Positions 46,332 through 57,805 of a stretch of DNA of 64,000 nt are shown in pieces (the first letter of the stretch is position 1; every line of letters begins with the position of its first letter). The notes below the pieces were generated by a model. It was not told the origin of the DNA, ran no database searches, and saw only the letters and a program-made list of their open reading frames with translations. This DNA is from Chaetoderma sp. LZ-2023a. Lineage: Eukaryota; Mollusca; Caudofoveata; Chaetodermatida; Chaetodermatidae. The stretch is from positions 131,445,706 to 131,509,705 of the forward strand of contig CM067374.1 of NCBI GenBank assembly GCA_034401795.1, in the 5' to 3' direction. The translations under genes were made by a program, and so were the position numbers.

Positions 46332-47780
46332 CTATATAGTTTGTATATTATGTAATGCATTAGATGCGGTACAGTTATCTAGTGGTTGTGCATGCGGTGT
46401 GTTTGTATGCGTGTCCATATGCGTGTCAGTGTTCTGGTGCGCATTCCCGGGGACTGTTGTGCTGTTGTGCACATGGGCTGCGCATGCTGTGCTTTCATTT
46501 GTGTTTACCTCGATAGTGGCGTTTAGAGTCCGTACATCAGTGTTTATCACAGAGCTGATGCTATTATTAGAAATGGTTTGATTGTTAGTATTTGCGGTGT
46601 TTGAGGATGCATTTATCATAGGTGTATATATTGGTCAATTGTTCATACGTCCAGTTGTTTGGTGTCCGTCTACCACCTGTGCTTCAATGTTCTCTCCATA
46701 TGTGACGTCATTTAGTGTCTCAAAAGCTGATGTCAGTGCGGCTGACATAGACTGGGAAGTAACGGTTGCTGGATTATCACGTGAAGCCGTTGGTATTGAC
46801 ATGTTGAATGTGCTTACGGCCACTTCTGGTCCTTGCAACAATACCGTATTAGGTTGCAGTTTCGCGAGTGGCATTTCATTAGGATTACTATAACCTGTTT
46901 GTGTTATGATAGTGTTTGTCTCTGGTCTATGGAGTTCACGAAGTCGCGGACGTTCTAGTGGCATATGGCTATGCGTGACTGGATGGTGTGCCCAGTGTAC
47001 GTATGTTGCTAGTGATGGGATAGCACCTCCTTGATTTACCATCACTGAATTGGGCGCCGTTGGCATTGTGTACGGTCGTCTCATATCATGTTGCTGTCTA
47101 TACAATTTCATTGTTGCTGCCGAATGGGTTGATTGGATGTATGTGCGCTCGTTTCTTCTACCCTGTTATCGCTCGTTGGTACGTCCATATACCACCTCAT
47201 CCCAGTCTGGGAACATGTCCTCAACAACTTCTGTTCCTACAACTAATTTGGCTGGGAATCTGATTGATGCCATTTTACCGCTCTGTTTAGCCCTTCTCCA
47301 TTCGCCCCAAAGCTCATTCCGCGTCTCCACAATTTGATGAGGATAGTCACCGCTTATCGAAAATGTAGTGCCTCTCAGTTTTGAAACAACACGAAAAGTA
47401 GCATCTATAACGGCGCAATCCCTGCAAAGCGCGATTAACAGTCTTGACTTTTGTCGGTTCTTCAGGTAAACACCTATGCGATGGGCGCGCTGTATCACAA
47501 CCTTATTCACGTCCTTTATATCAAGGTACTGTTCAATAAATGATAAGATTACCGATATTGGGTCTTCCCCTGCAGATTCACCGAGCCCAAAGAAAAGTAC
47601 ATTTTGCCTTCTGCTACGGGACTCCAAATCGAGAGACTTATATTCGATATATTTCATACGTCTCGCTAATGAGTCTGTCTGGATATGTACGTCTCTGATA
47701 TTATTAGTGTTTTCTTCCACTTTTAGGCCGACAGCGTAAAGACCGTCTTTAATCTCCTCTAACGTATTCAACCGTGACAT
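46332..47780 (-). pseudogene. LINE ORF1 (L1-type RNA-binding protein), two in-frame stops
   Basis: A single minus-strand frame of about 482 codons, interrupted only by stops at 47,166-47,168 and 46,635-46,637. An N-terminal helical segment (LNTLEEIKDGLYAVG, then RRMKYIEYKSLDLESRSRR) leads into QNVLFFGLGES, the usual start of the RRM-like core of L1-type ORF1 proteins. VVIQRAHRIGV and KSRLLIAL follow. The C-terminal third is rich in Thr, Asn and His (NTDTHMDTHTNTPHAQP). ORF2 starts 15 bp downstream. It would bind the element RNA in an intact copy. Confidence 0.75.
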
Positions 47781-48394
47781 AATAAAGTCTAGTTTTTTTA
47801 TCTATCGACAAACTTGGATGTTGGCCAGTATTAGCGTGAACGGTATCGACGCTGTGCCAGGCAAAACATTGACCAGAGCTGTGCCAGGCAAAACACACCG
47901 ACCATAGGTGGATCACCAAAAGTATATAATATATCAAAGAACAGAGCATATAGGTGCATGGGTGCTTAAAATTGTAACCAATATGCGGTGTCAATATACA
48001 TCTATTAATAAAATGAATCTATTCATTTATAGTCTGCGTAAAATATTTTCAAGAACACACTATTTGTTTACAATTAAGTCAATGACAGACGCGTAGTTCG
48101 GCTTTCACTACCGTCCGCATGAGTTAAAGGGTCACGTAAAGACGGTAAACTCGCGATATCTGAACATCTGGTGTCAGTTTACCTTCTTATGTATGGATGT
48201 GTTCTCTGCCTATGTACAGCTTTGTATTTTCATAACGTTGACATATTAATGTAGGCTACTTCCTGTCAGTCAGTGTGGTATAAATCATAATGTTTCACAC
48301 TGAAGAAGTTGTTTTGGAATCGATTGATGTGATCGTAGTACGTGGTGCTGATTGTCACAGGTTTGACTCCCACCCCCCACCCCCACCCCCCATA
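47781..48394. other. LINE 5' flank with short direct repeat
   Basis: GCTGTGCCAGGCAAAACA occurs twice (47,853-47,870 and 47,879-47,896) with GACC after each, and a related copy lies near 41,553. No gene is seen. It may be 5' UTR of the LINE or an older repeat. Confidence 0.45.
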
Positions 48395-48596
<202 letters not shown>

Positions 48597-49325
48597 CACC
48601 ACCACCTCCACCCACCCCACCCACCCCAACCACCATCACTGTGTTGGATCTAACGAGTTGGCCCGTGTCTCTGTCTCACGCAAACACCTTGTTAAAATAC
48701 ATACCTACCTAGCTTAGGAAAATAACTACGTTCAAATCACTGGAAAACCCACCGTAGACACACAGTTTTGCATTCATCTTTTCAGACACGGTTGTAACTG
48801 TACTCTGTAGCCTACATATTCTTGATATATGAATAATGGTACTATTTTAATAAAATTATTGTTTGCATTTGTGCATGGAAAGAACGACCACGGATTACTG
48901 TTTCAATAAACATGTTTTTCACGGGCATATTTTGCAATCGGATAGCAGCAAAACGGCAAAGTTCAGTTCAAGTACAGTTTAACCATATTATTTTATTATT
49001 TATGTACCACGTACAGCCATCTTCTCGTACGGTCGTGCCTGCCTCATCACAATCACACTAAAGTAATTTCCACTCCCTCCCACCCCTCCTTACACTGGAT
49101 CCAACACTTACACCCGCGCCAGCAACAGCTTGCTAGCTAGTAACAGGCAATTCACACACTCAATAAGCAACACATTTTATTATAATTATTTCAGTTTCAA
49201 TTGTATTTTACTGCCTATGAGCCCGGGCCTATGGATGATCTACTCCTCCCCGAAATAACCACAAAACAAACAAACAACAATCCATGTCAGATATTTATCT
49301 ATCAGAATCCTTTCAAGAAGGACAT
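48597..49325. other. Intergenic, nothing recognised
   Basis: No gene recognised between the CACG array and the next foldback copy. Confidence 0.4.
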
Positions 49326-49690
49326 TATTGGATCCGCAATATACCAATCCGGTTTTAGCTATGCCCCGCCCATCTCTAGCTAAGCTCCACCCAGACCTCG
49401 CACGTGTTGGGATCGATTGATCGATTTTGAAACTAATTTGACTCGGCGCTGTTGCTGCCTTACTAATTTGACTTGGAGCTGTTACTGTCAAATTAGTTTC
49501 AAAATATTCAGCAGCATGTTTATTAAATAGCAAAGAATTACAAAGACATACAATTTATACAACGTGTCGGACTATTTGAGATTTGATGACGGTCTATATG
49601 GAATCCTTTGTAAAGTAATGATTGTGACGTCATCATACACGCGCTGAGCTGATTATGACGTTATAAGAGGTCAGATGATGGATGGATACT
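49326..49690 (-). repeat. Hairpin foldback repeat (family 1), inverted copy
   Basis: Reads TAGCTATGCCCCGCCCATCT, AGCTAAGCTCCACCCAGACC, GTGTTGGGATCGATTGATCG, a double hairpin region (TTTTGAAACTAATTTGACTC, GCTGTTGCTGCC, TCAAATTAGTTTCAAAATAT), TTATTAAATAG, and TGTGACGTCATCATAC (about 49,623). Extra ACTAATTTGACTTGGAGCTG between the arms shows a small internal duplication. Confidence 0.7.
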
Positions 49691-51039
49691 TCGGAAAGGT
49701 GAACTGTTAGATTACTATATTGTCACATACATTGAAATATTGCCGATTTTCTTCAGTATTTATTGCTCAAGATTTACCATAGGCATAGTTATGGGCATAA
49801 TATTTTGGGAATATAGCTAGCTATGCATAACACATATAAAATCCGATAGATTTGCGAACATCATAATTTTTAGATCTCTTGGTTATCGTGTGTGAAGTGC
49901 ATCACAATAAATTTGCTTTTTAAAATTATGTTAGCTTTATACGAAAGACAGAGAACTATTGACCCAGCTCACAGCGCCGCTCCCTGTGTGCCATCATAAC
50001 GAGCGGTGACGTGTTTTAGATTGAGGCGCCCTTTAATCTTGTTATTGTGCTGTCTAATATATTTTCTTCCACTCCAAAGTTGGGTTATTGTATTTAAATT
50101 TTGCGATAGACCATATAGTCATAATAACTCTGGTTGCATGGGAGGGATCTTCTACAAACTTGGGTGAAAACGTGTCTGTGGTTAGTTCAAGTTATCTGAC
50201 TCCGCCCTATGCCGTTTCTGATATGCCATAGTGGAGTGGCTATGTGCACAAAAATGCTAAGATTGTGCAATTTTGGAGGAGTCTGAAAAAAGTGACATAT
50301 ATGTTCATCTATATGCTTAGAAAAAACTGTTCAGAAGGGTGGCCACCAAAAAATGTGTCTGGAAGGACATTATGTGCATAAATATGCATAGATTCAAGAT
50401 GGCCGCGGCCGCCAACTGATGTCTTGTATAAAACGTTATTATCTCTGCATATACTTGGCCGATTAAGACAAACTTGGGGTCTATCCTAATAGTTCTTTAG
50501 ATGGTCAACTAAATGGTATTAGTTTCTTAACCTTCAGTGGGCATGTTCATGAGTCAAAATTAAGGTTAAACACTAAATTCCAAATTTCTTCGTCATTTTT
50601 GTCACCTTTCTCCTTCTACAAGGTTGATTAAGACAGACTTGGGTTCTAGTATAATAGTTCCGTGGGTGACCAATCTAATATAATTAGTTTCATGTCCTTC
50701 AGAGGTCGAATCCATCATCAACGTTTAAGGTCAAACGCTATCATTCATTAACTCGTACATGTTTCTTAGTTATGGATATGCAAGTTTCAGTTAAGACTTC
50801 ATTTTTTTTGCGGTGGCCACTTGGATTGGTGAAAATAAGGTCACCATCCATCTGATATTTTCTATGTATAAAAGGCATTATCATAGCCGTCTCACTTAAT
50901 AATTAAGTTACACATACGATTTACTCAATGTTCTTTTCTTCTTATGGAAGATGCAAGAAGGACGCCCACTATTTGTGTGACCAACCTCCATATACACCAC
51001 TTTCAAAACGAATCTTACACTAATCCAATATGAATTGGC
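49691..51039. other. Non-coding, with diverged direct repeats
   Basis: No gene recognised. Two segments (about 50,460-50,550 and 50,625-50,715) share GATTAAGACA(A/G)ACTTGGG, CTA(T/G)(C/T)(C/A)TAATAGTTC, ATTAGTTTC and CCTTCAG(T/A)GG, and lie upstream of the element D fragment. They may be part of its terminal region, but no terminus could be fixed. Confidence 0.4.
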
Positions 51040-51590
51040 CGACATGTGTAATGTGTCAAGACGATAGAGTTGGAGAGGTATTGCGCTGCCCTGCCAATAA
51101 CAAAAAATTGTGACAATATAGAAAAGTACTCTGCGGCGTTTGTTGAAAATCTAAATAATTAAGTTGGTCTTGTTTCACTGCCATTTCAAAACTTAAATGT
51201 TGATGTTATACATGAAGCAGATTGTGGGTCCTTGACTTCACTGCGTCAAGAAACAAAGTGGCATGCATCTTACAAAGCCACGAAAAAGAAATCTCAGATC
51301 CAATGACTACAGCAGCCCGCCAAGAAACACCTTGCCTTGGCTCCGATAGACTCTAAATATATACGCAGCAAATATGGGACATTTCCCACTAAGGATTATT
51401 TTAATTGCACAACCGAAACAAATGGTATAAATGCTGGAGCATAGACTAAGCGAAAGTACTAGAAGATGAGCAGCTAATCGCGAGAGAGGTGGCGATCTGA
51501 TAGCCCAAGAAGCGAAGTGCCATGACCTGTGCGGATTTTCTATGCACATAAAGTGTTGCTGTACTCTATGCTGTCATGCTAGGGGCAGTA
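51040..51590 (+). pseudogene. Element D: N-terminal scrap of the A/B/C transposon protein
   Basis: Plus-strand pieces in family order: CVMCQDDRVGEVLRCP (about 51,043), a stop, DNIEKYSAAFVENLNN (about 51,112), VGLVSLPFQNLNV, TSLRQETKWHASYKATKKK (about 51,236, where relatives have a WHKSC zinc motif), and after more stops GGDLIAQEAKCHDLC (about 51,492). The paired C-x2-C at the start matches CVLC in element A. Nothing of the middle or nuclease-like half follows. Too short and broken to function. Confidence 0.65.
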
Positions 51591-52957
51591 CACTGAATAT
51601 CGACTATCACTTGCACCTGAGGATACCCTGGATTACATAGATACCTCTAGTGCCAAGATGCCTGCAGTCCACAGTTGCAGTGCATGCATCATGTGCTTCA
51701 ACTAGAGCTCCTTACTTTGATGTACATGCGTTGCATCTGAGAGGCGAAGTTTTCCATTTACAAAGGAAGCGTGATGAAACGTGTGTCATGATGCCCGGGG
51801 ACACCCACTGCGTTAGATGGGTGCCAGTCAATATCTGCGACACTGTCACACTATCCAAGCTTCATCCTCAGATAGTATCTGAGTTTGAAAATGAGAGTTG
51901 ATCAGACTCATGAGATTCCCGCCATCTGTACTGTCTTGTGTGATACGTGGGTATTGTCGATTCAGCAGATTTCCTAAATGGTATGGGGCGATGCATTGAA
52001 GGAGGAGTGTCATGCATTCGTCGAGGAGGATATACAGGTCACTAGCTGGGTCTCACTTCATACGGTGCTGGTCCAGGAGAGACGCCTGGACGGTAGGTGG
52101 TGTGGGAGTGTGTGTGGGGTCTGACTTGGTGTTGATGTTGTGGCTCCGCATTCCAATTTTCATACCGTGGTCCCAAGGGGTAGCGCGGTGATGACGTTAT
52201 TGCGGGTGGGGATGCAGGCTGAGGTGAATGTGGGCTTTGCCACTGGTCACCTTCAGATTGATAAGGTGAACGCATTGGACGTGCAGGTTTCTTTGCCCCC
52301 ATATGGAACATTCAGGCCGACGTCGGTGATCTAGGAAGGGTGGTGTGTGCCGCTCACGGACGTCAGGCAAGGTGATATAGGATATATTTGTGTGCAAGGT
52401 ATCATGGAAGGTGCCCTAATTTTGATTATTACTGGTGACAGCTCTGGCTGTCCTTTTGTCATAATACTCCACGTCTTTATCGGGAGAGTAAATGATGAAA
52501 TAGAAGGGAGAATGCGGGAGTTGTGATCAGGCATGGGTTCGCTTCGTCTTCGAGACCCACATTGGGCGCACCTTGTTGCCTCCGCGGGTACACGCTGGTC
52601 CATGACTCCCTCATATTATGTGGCACCGCAGGTACACGGTACATTGGGGTGAGAATGATGGTTAGTTAGTCTTGGCGTGATAGACTGGGACTCGCGTCTC
52701 TCCAGTTCGTACATAGACCAACATCTGGAGACGATGGAACATTCGCGATCCAGTGGGGCCGTGCGACCATCATTGCAGAAGTTGAAGCACACCGTCTCTT
52801 CCTGGCAGTTGGAGTCACCAGTATGGTGGTCCATAGTAAATTTAGATGAGAGAGACTAAAATATTAAAGCGAAACAATGATACTCGTTAGCTTCTAATGG
52901 TGATGAAAAGTATGTAAGAGCGAAATAGTGTTATTGTTTAACCTGATTATCGCCAGA
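51591..52957. other. No gene recognised
   Basis: Frames of 60-90 codons exist on both strands (for example 51,650-51,901 plus and 52,042-52,311 minus), but none has a motif I recognise and several overlap one another. The GC content is higher than around it, so an unrecognised remnant is possible. Confidence 0.35.
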
Positions 52958-52999
52958 GGTACCTCACAGACCTCTGATCTGTATATTCTGTGAGGTACC
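52958..52999. repeat. 13-bp perfect inverted repeat
   Basis: GGTACCTCACAGA (52,958-52,970) pairs perfectly with TCTGTGAGGTACC (52,987-52,999) around a 16-nt loop. Function unknown; it may mark a foldback end. Confidence 0.7.
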
Positions 53000-54489
53000 C
53001 CCGCTAAGGAGATTTCTAATGGGTCACTTTATTAAACTTAATGTAAGCTATATAATCTCAGGATGGCCAAGATTTTGGCTGTGAAAGGAAAGTGCCTCGT
53101 GCAGGCCTCCGTCACAGAAAAATGCCTACAACGTTGAAGCGGAGGAGGAGAGATGGTAAAAGTGCCACTTTCCTATTCAAACTATGCTAAAAATGAGAAA
53201 TTTATTCAACCTAGTGTTGTTAAAAGTATTGGGATGGACACTGGTTTACGCGAAGGTGGGGCAGATGATTTCAGTAGAATTCAACACTGTCACCTTATGC
53301 AAGTTAAAGATATTATTTTTTTAGTTGCCGCTTTTATTTATGCGGGCCTTCTTGCTAGAATCTCCTCTAACAGTTAGTTTTCAGGTCTACACATATCAAG
53401 ATGTGGCTGCAAAGGGCTATGTGTTTTTCCTATCTTTAAGATATAGGTCTGCCTGGCGAGAATGCCCGATGCCCATTATGGTCACCACCACAGAGCATCC
53501 CCCTCAGACCGACAGTGTACAACCAAGTCATCTGGTGGCAGCTTCAGAATCAAATGACGATCTTGTCACATACCGCATCGTGACCACATATAATAAAACG
53601 GGGCAAACCACATTACATAAGCATTTGGAAAGCATATATCTATGTATAGTGGTGAGAGAGAGAGAGAGAGAGAGCCAGATATCCAAATATGATGACCTTC
53701 GTGAAGGCATGGAGGGCTCCAAGACCGCGCCCAGTCACCTTAGAATTAGATGGTGATCAGTGTCTCTATCCGTCACCTAGCGTTTCGAGTGCGGACCATG
53801 TGAGATCCGCACCCAGGAACTTAACATATACCTGTCTTTAGGATTGTGTGAGATAGCCCAAAGAATGCACCGCTGGAGTTTAAGATAATATAATTATTTC
53901 GCAGTGATTCCTACTTTGGCATGGAAACTAGCTAATAGGTATCCAGAGATACAGGGGGTGGGTGTATGTGGTCATCGACACTTTGATTCTAACCGCTCAG
54001 AAACCCCAATCGTTTCTAAAGTCAGTTCTAACCAACGTGGCGCAGGGACTCCACCCAATTAATAGGCCCTGAGGCAGGAGGAGCGTAGGAAGAGATAACT
54101 ACTTATATTCTATCAATTTAGGGGGGCCCGAAGGTAGATGGCCAATTTATACAAACTTGCCGGTGCACGGTGTATAAGTTATCCACAGCTCCTGGAAAAG
54201 AGGCTTACACAAATGTCTCCTTAGGAGTAGTCATCCCTAGCTACTTGTAAACCTATCCTACTGAGCTAAATTAGTCAGATTTAGTCGGCCGCATGTCAGG
54301 TTCGCGTAGTGAGAACATGAACAGTGACCTCAGTGAAAAATTGATGCTGTGCGGGGAACAAGGTGGTGTGTTTGTTGTTGCTGTATAGTGTGACCTAAGT
54401 GAAGTGCACTCCACTTAGTTGTATACAAAATAAGCAACACGATATAACTGATGGCTACTGCCATATTGCCAACTAATACGGTGGAGTAA
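53000..54489. other. No gene recognised
   Basis: Contains a short (GA)n run (53,653-53,674) and a 143-codon frame (53,325-53,756) that crosses it. I see no domain, so I do not call it a gene. Confidence 0.35.
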
Positions 54490-54690
54490 AGGCATGAGGT
54501 CACACGACCCTGCGGTGCCTATTAGATATCGGTACATAAATGAAAATAAATATATACAATTAAATATATAAACTATAAAAATAAGGTCTCAGACGACCTT
54601 GCGGTACCGACATATATCGGCACCTAGTATAAATAATACTATAAAAATGGTTACGGAGTACCTATTAGTCATCGGTACAAAAATAGTCCT
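54490..54690. repeat. Three diverged direct repeats around GGT-rich words
   Basis: AGGTC(A/T)CACGAC-like or AGACGACCTTGCGGT words, CGGTAC/CGGCACC and CCTATTAG-AT(A/C)(T/-)CGGTACA recur at about 54,498, 54,585 and 54,650, separated by AT-rich ATATAAACTATAAAAAT stretches. Confidence 0.45.
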
Positions 54691-55436
54691 AAAATCACAG
54701 TAGTTGAAGCGTCACATATCTGAGGTGCGAGATGGCGCGATTCTGAGTTGCTGCTAAGGATTATCCACACGCGATCTTTCTGATGTGGCTCACACTCATG
54801 AACGGTGAAGATGAATTTGGCCGATGGCTAGTAGATAGTCATGTACGAACACATATGAAGAACTATGCAGACGTGTAGAAATTCTGTACTTGTGCGGATT
54901 TAAAGATGCTCCATAATATTGGTAAGGGCTACGGTGAAAAGTTTTGTTGATGCAATAGCATCTTTGTGGATCACAAGACGAGATGCACTGCATAGCTCTT
55001 GCGGTGTATCAAGCAATGTTCCAATCTGGACTGTGGTCAAACTGTTAATGAAATGCACGATATATCTGCGGAGTTTGGTTCACCACTTTTTCAGCGTGGC
55101 TAGGCAGATCCGACGATGTACCCGTAAACACCGCCATCCTACATACATATTTTGCGGTGTTACATGCTGACCAAAAGGCCAATCTGCACGGAAGGTCCCT
55201 CTAGAGTGGTGGCAGTGGGGGGAACCTTCTTTAATTTATTTATTTCCCCCGGTTGATATCGGCCTGGAGCTTCCAAAATCTTATTATTGCGGATGCGGTT
55301 GGTGTGCTCCAGAGATGAGGCTCAATCCAAGATGCACTTTTTGCCGTCTATATGCCACCGTAGCTAACAGTAAGCGGTTGCCGCATGACTCGGTCTGCTC
55401 TGGCAGCCATACCACCACGTGCCTCTCTTCCCTTCC
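54691..55436. other. No gene recognised
   Basis: No coding region recognised. GTGGTGGCAGTGGGGGGAAC at about 55,207 resembles a retrotransposon primer-binding site in style, but no LTR boundary could be confirmed. Confidence 0.35.
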
Positions 55437-55482
55437 GATGATTTTCGATTTCGCTGGTTCTTTTATGCTAAATAGTGACGTC
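55437..55482 (-). promoter_or_regulatory. Inverted copy of the promoter-like block at 63,721
   Basis: GATGATTTTCGATTTCGCTG followed by TTCTTTTATGCTAAATAGTG is the reverse complement, with a few changes, of 63,721-63,768, including the ATAAAA core. The matching stops at 55,482, where the RNase H LINE starts. Confidence 0.6.
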
Positions 55483-56806
55483 ACTGTTAGAAACCATTGA
55501 CACCCTCCAAACAAAATGCCTGCGCATTTGCTGTGGTGCCTCACAGCGTAGCCCTCGAGACGCAATCAACGTAGAGTGTGGAGAAATCCCATTAGATCTG
55601 CGAAGAGAGGAACGGCTTCTCAAATTCTGGACATACCTACAAAGCTCTGCACTCACCCACCCTACCAGGGAGGTATGTCTTCCATGCAAGGAGCACCTAA
55701 GACACAAGGTACTGCCCAAAATGACCAAAAAGACCAAACCACCAGGCCTGTTAATGACAGAGCTCGCCAGTGCCACTGAACTGGTAGACGTCGAAATAGA
55801 AAGCTCAAGGCCGGCTCCTGACCCGCCATGGCTACTTCCGCAGATCAAGGCGCATGACAGCCTATCCTCACAGATAAGCAAGAAAGACCCACCAGCGCTA
55901 ATCAAGAGCTACGCTCTGGAAAACATCGACAACAGATGGAAGGAGCACAGGAAAATCTATACCGACGCCCCCAAAATGCCCAACTCCGGCGAATGCGGAG
56001 CAGGAGTAGTCATAGGCGACCAGGAAGAAGTCCTCAAGTACAAGCTTCCGAATCACCTGTCAATATTCACAGCCGAACTGGTGGCAATTAAAAAGGCTCT
56101 AGAATGGATTAAAACAGCAAATCCAGGCAAATACGTCATACTCACAGACTCACTAAGCTCGGTGAAGAGCTTCAAATCTAGCAGCAGCAAGAGCAGGGAC
56201 AACCTAATCAAGGAAATCCGGCAGCTGTATGCAACTGTGGTGACTGACAATAAAACCGTGGACATCGACTGGGTCCCAAGCCATGTTGACATTAAAGGCA
56301 ATGAACAGGCGGACGAGGCAGCCAAGCAAGCGCTCAAAGATGGAACTATGACCAGCATAGGACTCTCAAAGTCCGAAGCGAACGCCCTGGTCAAAAGGCA
56401 CATCAACAGCAAATGGCAAAGAAAATGGGGCGAAAGCACAACCGGCAGATTCCTGTTCAGAATCGTCCCAGGAGTCAAACGCAAATACCAAAACCACATC
56501 CCAGGACGCCAAGGCGACATTGTATTACGCCACATCAGAATATGTCGGATCAGCGTTAACCAGATACGAAAAAAACTCAACCTGTCAGACACAGACCAAT
56601 GTGAGGCCTGCAAGGAGACTGAAACTCTAGACCACTTCTTCCTACGGTGCACTGAATATGCAGACATTAGAAAGGAACTCATCAATACGCTGAGAAAGGG
56701 AAACTTCAATCTTGACCCTATAGAAGACATTATAGCGATGCGTGACCGACAGATCAACCACGAATTAATCAAGTTCGTGCTTGCATCGGACAAACACATC
56801 ACATGA
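55475..56806 (+). CDS. LINE ORF2 C-terminal part with RNase H domain, intact frame
   Basis: A single uninterrupted 443-codon frame; the ATG is probably incidental because the element is 5'-truncated. The start (LETIDTLQTKCLRICCGA, AINVECGEIPLDLRREERL) is the post-RT connection region of I-superfamily LINEs. The RNase H fold spans about codons 150-285: KIYTDAPK (first Asp), FTAELVAIKKAL (Glu), ILTDSLSSVKSF (second Asp), WVPSHVDIKGNEQADEAAKQ (His and last Asp). All four catalytic acidic residues are present. The C-terminal zinc motif CEACKETETLDHFFLRC is near codon 390. It degrades RNA in RNA-DNA hybrids in intact elements. Reverse transcriptase and endonuclease are absent. The clean frame suggests a recent insertion. 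Confidence 0.85.
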   Translation: MTSLLETIDTLQTKCLRICCGASQRSPRDAINVECGEIPLDLRREERLLKFWTYLQSSALTHPTREVCLPCKEHLRHKVLPKMTKKTKPPGLLMTELASATELVDVEIESSRPAPDPPWLLPQIKAHDSLSSQISKKDPPALIKSYALENIDNRWKEHRKIYTDAPKMPNSGECGAGVVIGDQEEVLKYKLPNHLSIFTAELVAIKKALEWIKTANPGKYVILTDSLSSVKSFKSSSSKSRDNLIKEIRQLYATVVTDNKTVDIDWVPSHVDIKGNEQADEAAKQALKDGTMTSIGLSKSEANALVKRHINSKWQRKWGESTTGRFLFRIVPGVKRKYQNHIPGRQGDIVLRHIRICRISVNQIRKKLNLSDTDQCEACKETETLDHFFLRCTEYADIRKELINTLRKGNFNLDPIEDIIAMRDRQINHELIKFVLASDKHIT

Positions 56807-56849
56807 TCAGACCACATTTTGATTAGCCCGAGACACCGACCGAAACAAC

Positions 56850-57805
56850 AACTGAGACAACCCTCGTGAGGTGTCAGGTCCGAGGAGAAACGCAAATCAC
56901 TTCCCCTAGGCGCATGAGGTGTCAGGTGCGAGGGGAAATACGTGTAAGCGAATGATTTGCTGTGTGCATGGCCTATACAGTATGTTATTTGTGACGACAA
57001 AAAAGCAAACACGTGAGATGGCGCAAGAAGCACTCTTCTGCGGCCTCTACGACCCAGGCTTGTCCTGCGGCATTTACTGCCTTCCAATCCCCCGCCTCTC
57101 CTGCGGCATTTACTGCCTTCCCACCATCGACCTCTACGACCGCTACGGCCATTGCGGCATTTACTGCCACCCCACCACCGACCCCTATGGTCACTGCAGC
57201 ATTTACTGCCGCACCACCCTCGTGAGGTGTCAGGTCCGAGGAGAAACGCAAATCACTTCCCCTAGGCGCATGAGGTGTCAGGTCCGAGGGGAATCGCATC
57301 ACACATTTTCCCCTAGGCGCATGAGGTGTCAGGTCCGAGGGGGAAATACGTGTAAGCGAATGATGTGCTGTGTGCATGGACTATACAGTATGTTATTTGT
57401 GATGTCAAAAAAGCAAACACGTGAGACGGCGCAAGAAGCACTCTTCTGCTGCCTCTACGACCCAGGCCTGTCCTGCGGCATTTACTGCCTTCCAATCCAC
57501 GGCCTCTCCTGCGGCATTTACTGCCTTCCCACCATCGACCTCTACGGCCATTGCAGCATTTACTGCCACCCCACCACCGACCCCTATGGTCACTGCAGCA
57601 TTTACTGCCTCACCACCCTCGTGAGGTGTCTGGTCCGAGGAGAAACGCAAATCACTTCCCCTAGGCGCATGAGGTGTCAGGTCCGAGGGGAATCGCATCA
57701 CACTTTTTCCCCTAGGCGCATGAGGTGTCAGGTCCGAGGGGAAATACGTGTAAGCGAATGATTTGCTGTGTGCATGGCCTATATAGTATGTTATTTGTGA
57801 TGTCA
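56850..57805. repeat. Tandem 356-399-bp repeats with inner 15-bp GCGGCATTTACTGCC units
   Basis: CCCTCGTGAG recurs at 56,861, 57,217 and 57,616, giving two full units and a partial third. Each unit holds CGCATGAGGTGTCAGGTCCG copies, a CTATACAGTATGTTATTTGT segment, and four to five copies of G(C/G)(G/A)GCATTTACTGCC-type words. A plus frame of 280 codons (56,919-57,761) and long minus frames run through it because the units preserve phase. The plus frame repeats CGIYCLP. It begins 55 bp after the LINE stop and may be its 3' UTR. Confidence 0.75.

Larger units (their letters stand above)
42877..47780 (-). mobile_element. APE-type LINE with two ORFs, decayed
   Basis: About 4.9 kb on the minus strand: ORF1 (47,780-46,332), ORF2 (46,316 to about 42,917), then a 3' end of about 40 bp and an AATG microsatellite. 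ORF1 is of the L1-ORF1-like coiled-coil/RNA-binding type, ORF2 has endonuclease and reverse transcriptase. I cannot assign the clade with confidence. The copy is old enough to have several frameshifts in ORF2. No target duplication was found because the 3' side is simple sequence and the 5' end is not defined. Confidence 0.8.

Noticed and set aside
50116-50120. TAGTC as the left terminus of element D
   Set aside because: Only a 5-bp match with no matching right end or target duplication.
55207-55226. Retrotransposon primer-binding site (GTGGTGGCAGTGG...)
   Set aside because: No LTR ending immediately before it and no gag-pol frame after it could be recognised.
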